Shown here piece by piece: positions 60,604-64,000 of a stretch of 64,000 bases of DNA. Position numbers and translations under genes: made by a program. Position 1 is the stretch's first letter; every line of letters starts with the position of its first letter. The notes under the pieces were generated by a model. It saw nothing but the letters and a program-made list of their open reading frames with translations. It was not told the DNA's origin and ran no database searches. The stretch comes from Corynebacterium minutissimum (GTDB lineage Bacteria; Actinomycetota; Actinomycetes; Mycobacteriales; Mycobacteriaceae): positions 930,001-994,000 of the forward strand of contig NZ_CP069533.1 of assembly GCF_016889765.1 (NCBI RefSeq), given 5' to 3'.

Positions 60604-62067
60604 ATGAGCCTGAATATTGATCTCTCCGCATGGCAGCTCGCGCTGCTGTTCCTTGACTACGGCATAAAGATCATCGCCATTGGTGTCGTTCCCGAAGGGC
60701 GCCGTCCGTCCAGCTCCACTGCCTGGCTGCTGGCAATTCTTGTGCTGCCCCTCGTGGGCCTGCCGCTCTTCTTGCTTATGGGCTCGCCGTACATCAACCG
60801 ACGGCGTCACCGCATCCAGCAAGAGGCCAACGAGCTCATCAGTGACGTCACCGCCTCCACCCCCAATCACCCGGAGGGCAGGCTTTCCCCCGAAATCGAA
60901 TCGCTCATTCAGCTCAACCGCAACCTCACCGGCCACCCGGCACTCATCGGCCACAATAAGGGGCTCCATGCCTCCTATGATGAGGCCATCATGGCCATGG
61001 CCCGGGCCATCGACCGTGCGGAAAAATACGTGCTCATCGAGATTTATATCCAGTCCTGGGATGAGGTCACCGACATCTTCTTCCAGTCACTGAAACGTGC
61101 CCGCGAACGCGGCGTGGAGGTCAAGCTGCTGCTAGACCAGATTGGCAGCTACAAGTACAAGGGCTACTGCACGCTGGGCAAACGCCTCACCGCCATTGAC
61201 GTGGATTGGCGCCTCATGCTGCCACTACAGCTACACAAGGGCCGCTTCCGCCGCCCCGACCTGCGCAATCACCGCAAGATCGTGGTCATCGATGGCCACA
61301 CGGGGTTCTTAGGCTCGATGAACATCATCAAGCGCCAGTACAAAACCAAAGACCGCGCGTGGATCGACTACATGGTGGAACTCACCGGACCAATCGTGAC
61401 CTCGCTGGCAGCTGTGTTTGCGGTGGACTGGTACTTGGAGTCTGAGGAACAGCTCTCCCTCGACATGCAGCCTTATGACGACGCCATGACGGAAGACTCC
61501 AACCACCTCCAGCTCGTCCCCTCCGGCCCTGGTTACACGACGGAACCCAACCTGCGCATGTTCAACTCGGTGGTGCACCACGCCAAAGACAAGCTGGTAC
61601 TGTGCTCGCCGTATTTCATCCCGGATGAATCCCTCCTCGAAGCCGTGACCACCGCCTGTTACCGCGATGTGGAGGTCGACCTCCTCGTCTCAGCGAAGGC
61701 CGACCAGTTCATGGTCGACCATGCACAGTCCTCCTACTACCAGGCCCTCCTCGAGGCGGGCGTGCGGATTTTCCAGTTCCCTGAACCTTTCGTGCTGCAT
61801 TCCAAGTTCATCCTCGCGGACCCGAACCTTCCGGGGCGCGAACCGCTGTGCATGTTCGGCTCCTCCAACATGGACATGCGCTCCTTTGGCCTGAACTACG
61901 AATCCACGATGCTCGTGGCCAAGGGCGACCTCATTGATGACTTCGCCCAGTTAGCCATCAACTACAAGAAGGTCTGCCACGAGCTGACCCTCGAGGAATG
62001 GAACAAGCGCGGGCTGTTGCGCCGCTACGTGGATAACGTCATGCGCCTGACCTCGGCCCTGCAGTAG
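60604..62067 (+). CDS. cls: Cardiolipin synthase
   Basis: 487 residues. Two N-terminal membrane helices (about 10-30, 40-60) and two phospholipase D motifs: HRKIVVIDGHTGFLGSMN near 224-241 and HSKFILADPNLPGREPLCMFGSSN, seen as HSKFILADPN and FGSSNMDMRS, near 400-428. Condenses phosphatidylglycerol to cardiolipin at the membrane. Follows xth by 15 bp. Confidence 0.94.
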   Translation: MSLNIDLSAWQLALLFLDYGIKIIAIGVVPEGRRPSSSTAWLLAILVLPLVGLPLFLLMGSPYINRRRHRIQQEANELISDVTASTPNHPEGRLSPEIESLIQLNRNLTGHPALIGHNKGLHASYDEAIMAMARAIDRAEKYVLIEIYIQSWDEVTDIFFQSLKRARERGVEVKLLLDQIGSYKYKGYCTLGKRLTAIDVDWRLMLPLQLHKGRFRRPDLRNHRKIVVIDGHTGFLGSMNIIKRQYKTKDRAWIDYMVELTGPIVTSLAAVFAVDWYLESEEQLSLDMQPYDDAMTEDSNHLQLVPSGPGYTTEPNLRMFNSVVHHAKDKLVLCSPYFIPDESLLEAVTTACYRDVEVDLLVSAKADQFMVDHAQSSYYQALLEAGVRIFQFPEPFVLHSKFILADPNLPGREPLCMFGSSNMDMRSFGLNYESTMLVAKGDLIDDFAQLAINYKKVCHELTLEEWNKRGLLRRYVDNVMRLTSALQ

Positions 62068-62102
62068 CGTGCGATCACGTGCCCAGTGCTCACGCACTCG
62101 CC

Positions 62103-62564
62103 TTAGGTACTACTGGCGAGCATGGTGTCATACGTCCACACCTCTGCGGTTATTCCGGTAGCGCGCCTGTACAGCTCTCTTTCTGTCAAAATGCAAAGGT
62201 CCCCACCACCGACCTGCTGCATCATCAATTCCACCATCGTTTGGCCAGCTCGACGTTGTGAAATTAACTCAGTTATAAATTCCTTGTTCCACTGAAAGTC
62301 ATGCAGTATCCACGGGGCTTGCCGTTGCGCGGTCAGCTCGAGCATCTGCGAGAACTTTTCCGCAATAGCGCGCCTTACCTGACCATCCGAAAGCTGCGCA
62401 ATATGATTTCCAGTTTCGATGACAGCGGTGATAGGCAAGATAAACCTAGAGTTTTCGGACTGACGCTTCGAAAAGTCGTTTTTCACTTGTTCTCGATCCT
62501 GGCTCTTTTTCGGAATCTCAAGCAGATTATCCAGAACCGAAGTGTCAATGAAGTAAACGCGCAT
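62103..62564 (-). CDS. PIN-like domain protein coupled to an ATPase
   Basis: 153 residues. FIDTSVLDN puts an invariant-type Asp at residue 7; further acidic residues sit where PIN nucleases have them: E50 in VIETGNH, D122 in VGGGDLCILTE and D146 in WTYDTM. This pattern suggests a metal-dependent RNase fold, though overall similarity is low. The ATG overlaps the stop of the ATPase gene (TGATG), so the two are translationally coupled. Base composition is more AT-rich than neighbouring genes, indicating transfer. Probable effector of a two-gene defence or toxin unit (inference). Confidence 0.65.
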   Translation of the reverse strand: MRVYFIDTSVLDNLLEIPKKSQDREQVKNDFSKRQSENSRFILPITAVIETGNHIAQLSDGQVRRAIAEKFSQMLELTAQRQAPWILHDFQWNKEFITELISQRRAGQTMVELMMQQVGGGDLCILTERELYRRATGITAEVWTYDTMLASST

Positions 62565-63913
62565 CAGCCAATCCCAAAAAGCTTATTCAGGTTGTCAAAG
62601 CTAGCCTTCGTATCGGTGTCATCGACCAATTCGCCGGCAGTTACAGCAGCTCCCAGACTGTGTTTCGAAATAGAGTCCACGAAATCCGGAAGTTCCACCA
62701 ATGGTGAAAGTTCACTATTCCCGGTTTTCTCATCTCGGTAACACACCGCAACCTGACCGTTAGTTTCACCAGAAATCTGATCCAAAATCGCGGGGCTATG
62801 GGTTGTTACAAGAACTTGAGAGTCATGCTTGTGTGCTGATTCGTTAAGCATATGCATAACTCTTTGTGCCTGTGACGGGTGGAGACCGTTTTCCATTTCC
62901 TCGACCACGATTTGCGCTACGGCGCTTTCCACATCATCCCCGCGTGAAAGAGGCTGCTCGATATCCAAATCCCTGGGAGCTGTTTTTAATGCCGTTGCAA
63001 TCGCCAGGAATCGAAGAAGCCCATCACTCATTTCACGTGCGGGTGTGCTTTCATGCCTACCATCCGCAAAGTGCTCGACAAGAGTAAGCATCACTTCGTC
63101 CAGCTGAGTGTCAATAAAATCCAAAGTAGAGTCCACTCCGGTAACGTGTGCAGCCAACTGCCCTAAATCGCGGAAGGTTTCAGGCGAATCCTTTCGTAAT
63201 TGCCAAAGTACCGCCGAAAGGTTTTCGCCGCTGCGTTTGAGCTGAGCGTTCTTCTTCGCAACGTAGTTGCGCATAAGACTTGGCACTGGGTCGAGGTGAA
63301 ACACAGATCGAAGTGCAGTACTCACAATCGATGCGCCCTTCAACACCGAATTCTCCGCACGGTTTTTCCCTGCAAGAACTGCCTTTACCTGCCCAAGAAT
63401 TAGACGGGAGTCCCGCATAAGAGTTTCTGGATTTGCGCCACGCTTTCCATTGAAAATCTCCGCATAAATCCCAGCGAGCTTATCTGCCGCAGGTTGGGTC
63501 TTAAAAAGCTCTGCTTCTTTAGTTCTGACCCCATTTTTTTCGGAGTACCCTGGCCCCACCAGGCTTTCCTTAAGCACTCGCAGTTCCGGAAGCACCTGTA
63601 TTTCTACGTCATAGCGAAAGATATCTTTTCCGGCTTCGACAGTGCAGCCCAGTTCAAAACTATCTTCGCCGTGTGGTGCACAACCACGGGAGCCTCCTCT
63701 AATTGGCCCTGCGTGCGTCATACGTCCGTCAAGAGCATCGCTGAGCTCCGAGCCCGACGATAACCGCGACAAAACCTCAAGCCCGTCTAAGGCGTTCGAC
63801 TTGCCGGAGCTGTTTAGGCCTGTAAGAAAAGTCACCGGATGTAGTGTGAGTACGGCATCGTGAAACGATTTAAACCTGCGCAGTCGCAGCTCGGCAAGGC
63901 GGGGAGTGGACAT
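62564..63913 (-). CDS. RecF/OLD-like AAA ATPase
   Basis: 449 residues from MSTPRLAELR; an ATG three codons earlier is possible. ABC-class ATPase of the AAA_15/AAA_21 type: LRRFKSFHDAVL at the start, Walker A GLNSSGKS at 32-39, signature EMSDGLLRFLAIATAL near 297-312, Walker B VVEEMENGLHPSQAQRV near 343-360, H-loop VTTHSPAILDQI near 377. No TOPRIM domain, so it is not a full OLD nuclease; the partner PIN-like protein would supply the nuclease. AT-richer than the chromosome around it and preceded by 87 bp of unassigned sequence at the window end. Confidence 0.85.
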   Translation of the reverse strand: MSTPRLAELRLRRFKSFHDAVLTLHPVTFLTGLNSSGKSNALDGLEVLSRLSSGSELSDALDGRMTHAGPIRGGSRGCAPHGEDSFELGCTVEAGKDIFRYDVEIQVLPELRVLKESLVGPGYSEKNGVRTKEAELFKTQPAADKLAGIYAEIFNGKRGANPETLMRDSRLILGQVKAVLAGKNRAENSVLKGASIVSTALRSVFHLDPVPSLMRNYVAKKNAQLKRSGENLSAVLWQLRKDSPETFRDLGQLAAHVTGVDSTLDFIDTQLDEVMLTLVEHFADGRHESTPAREMSDGLLRFLAIATALKTAPRDLDIEQPLSRGDDVESAVAQIVVEEMENGLHPSQAQRVMHMLNESAHKHDSQVLVTTHSPAILDQISGETNGQVAVCYRDEKTGNSELSPLVELPDFVDSISKHSLGAAVTAGELVDDTDTKASFDNLNKLFGIG

Positions 63914-64000
63914 GCCGCTCATGATACACATTTGCGCTGGCAATCATGGTCCTCAAGGTGACTCTCGTAATGCGGAGCGCGGACACTTTCCGCCACCAAA

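Noticed and set aside
1..64000. CRISPR arrays, tRNA or rRNA genes
   Set aside because: No regularly spaced repeats and no tRNA- or rRNA-like sequence was found on reading; a tRNA scan could not be run.

Overview
The window is high-GC actinobacterial chromosome, and the gene content fits a Corynebacterium. It has tiny PorH/PorA-type mycomembrane porin genes beside a solo groEL, and the cell-division/folate block ftsH-folE-folP-folB-folK-DUF3180-DUF6779-DUF2520-panC-like in the order known from Mycobacterium tuberculosis (Rv3610c to Rv3602c). A CIRCE element lies upstream of groEL and a ClgR-like box upstream of clpC. The species cannot be resolved from the sequence alone.

Layout. 1-1637: 5' part of clpC. 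2153-10236: an accessory-looking island between clpC and lysS. It holds an FHA/winged-helix protein, a lipoprotein, a Ser/Thr protein kinase, a kinase-like protein lacking catalytic residues, an MFS transporter, a second small FHA protein and two tandem paralogous lipoproteins. Several members are paralogous pairs, which suggests an envelope signalling system outside the usual PknA/B/G/L set; this is the best candidate for an undescribed system. 10436-14279: lysS and a secreted PhoX phosphatase. 14339-26150: a long minus-strand housekeeping block (ketopantoate reductase, PanC-like, DUF2520, DUF6779, DUF3180, folK/B/P/E, ftsH, hpt, tilS, dac). 26220-28365: ppa and an intact IS30-family element with 55-bp inverted repeats. 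28405-32878: an S41-like peptidase and an ABC transporter, divergent from a two-component system whose histidine kinase has no sensor or membrane part. 33041-34246: an AbiEi-like/DUF559 protein and a rhodanese. 34302-40389: a MarR regulator, a 1314-residue Pls/PosA-type (poly-amino-acid synthetase-like) NRPS and a secreted metallophosphoesterase. 40561-46583: ppk2, porin genes, groEL and an OPT transporter. 46680-62067: an M20 dipeptidase, the mrp cation/proton antiporter operon (A/B fusion, C, D, E, F, G), a GT87 mannosyltransferase, a YbdK-type ligase, a LytR_C protein, DUF3263, def, a GNAT, xth and cls. 62103-63913: an AT-richer two-gene unit of a RecF/OLD-like ATPase and a PIN-like nuclease, which looks like a defence or toxin module.

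How genes work together. The fol genes are one overlapping operon for tetrahydrofolate synthesis with ftsH at its head; dac-tilS-hpt is a second overlapping chain. The mrp genes are translationally coupled. Many starts in the window have no Shine-Dalgarno sequence but a TAnnnT hexamer 6-8 nt upstream, as expected for leaderless actinobacterial transcripts; this was used to choose several start codons. No rRNA, tRNA or CRISPR array was seen.
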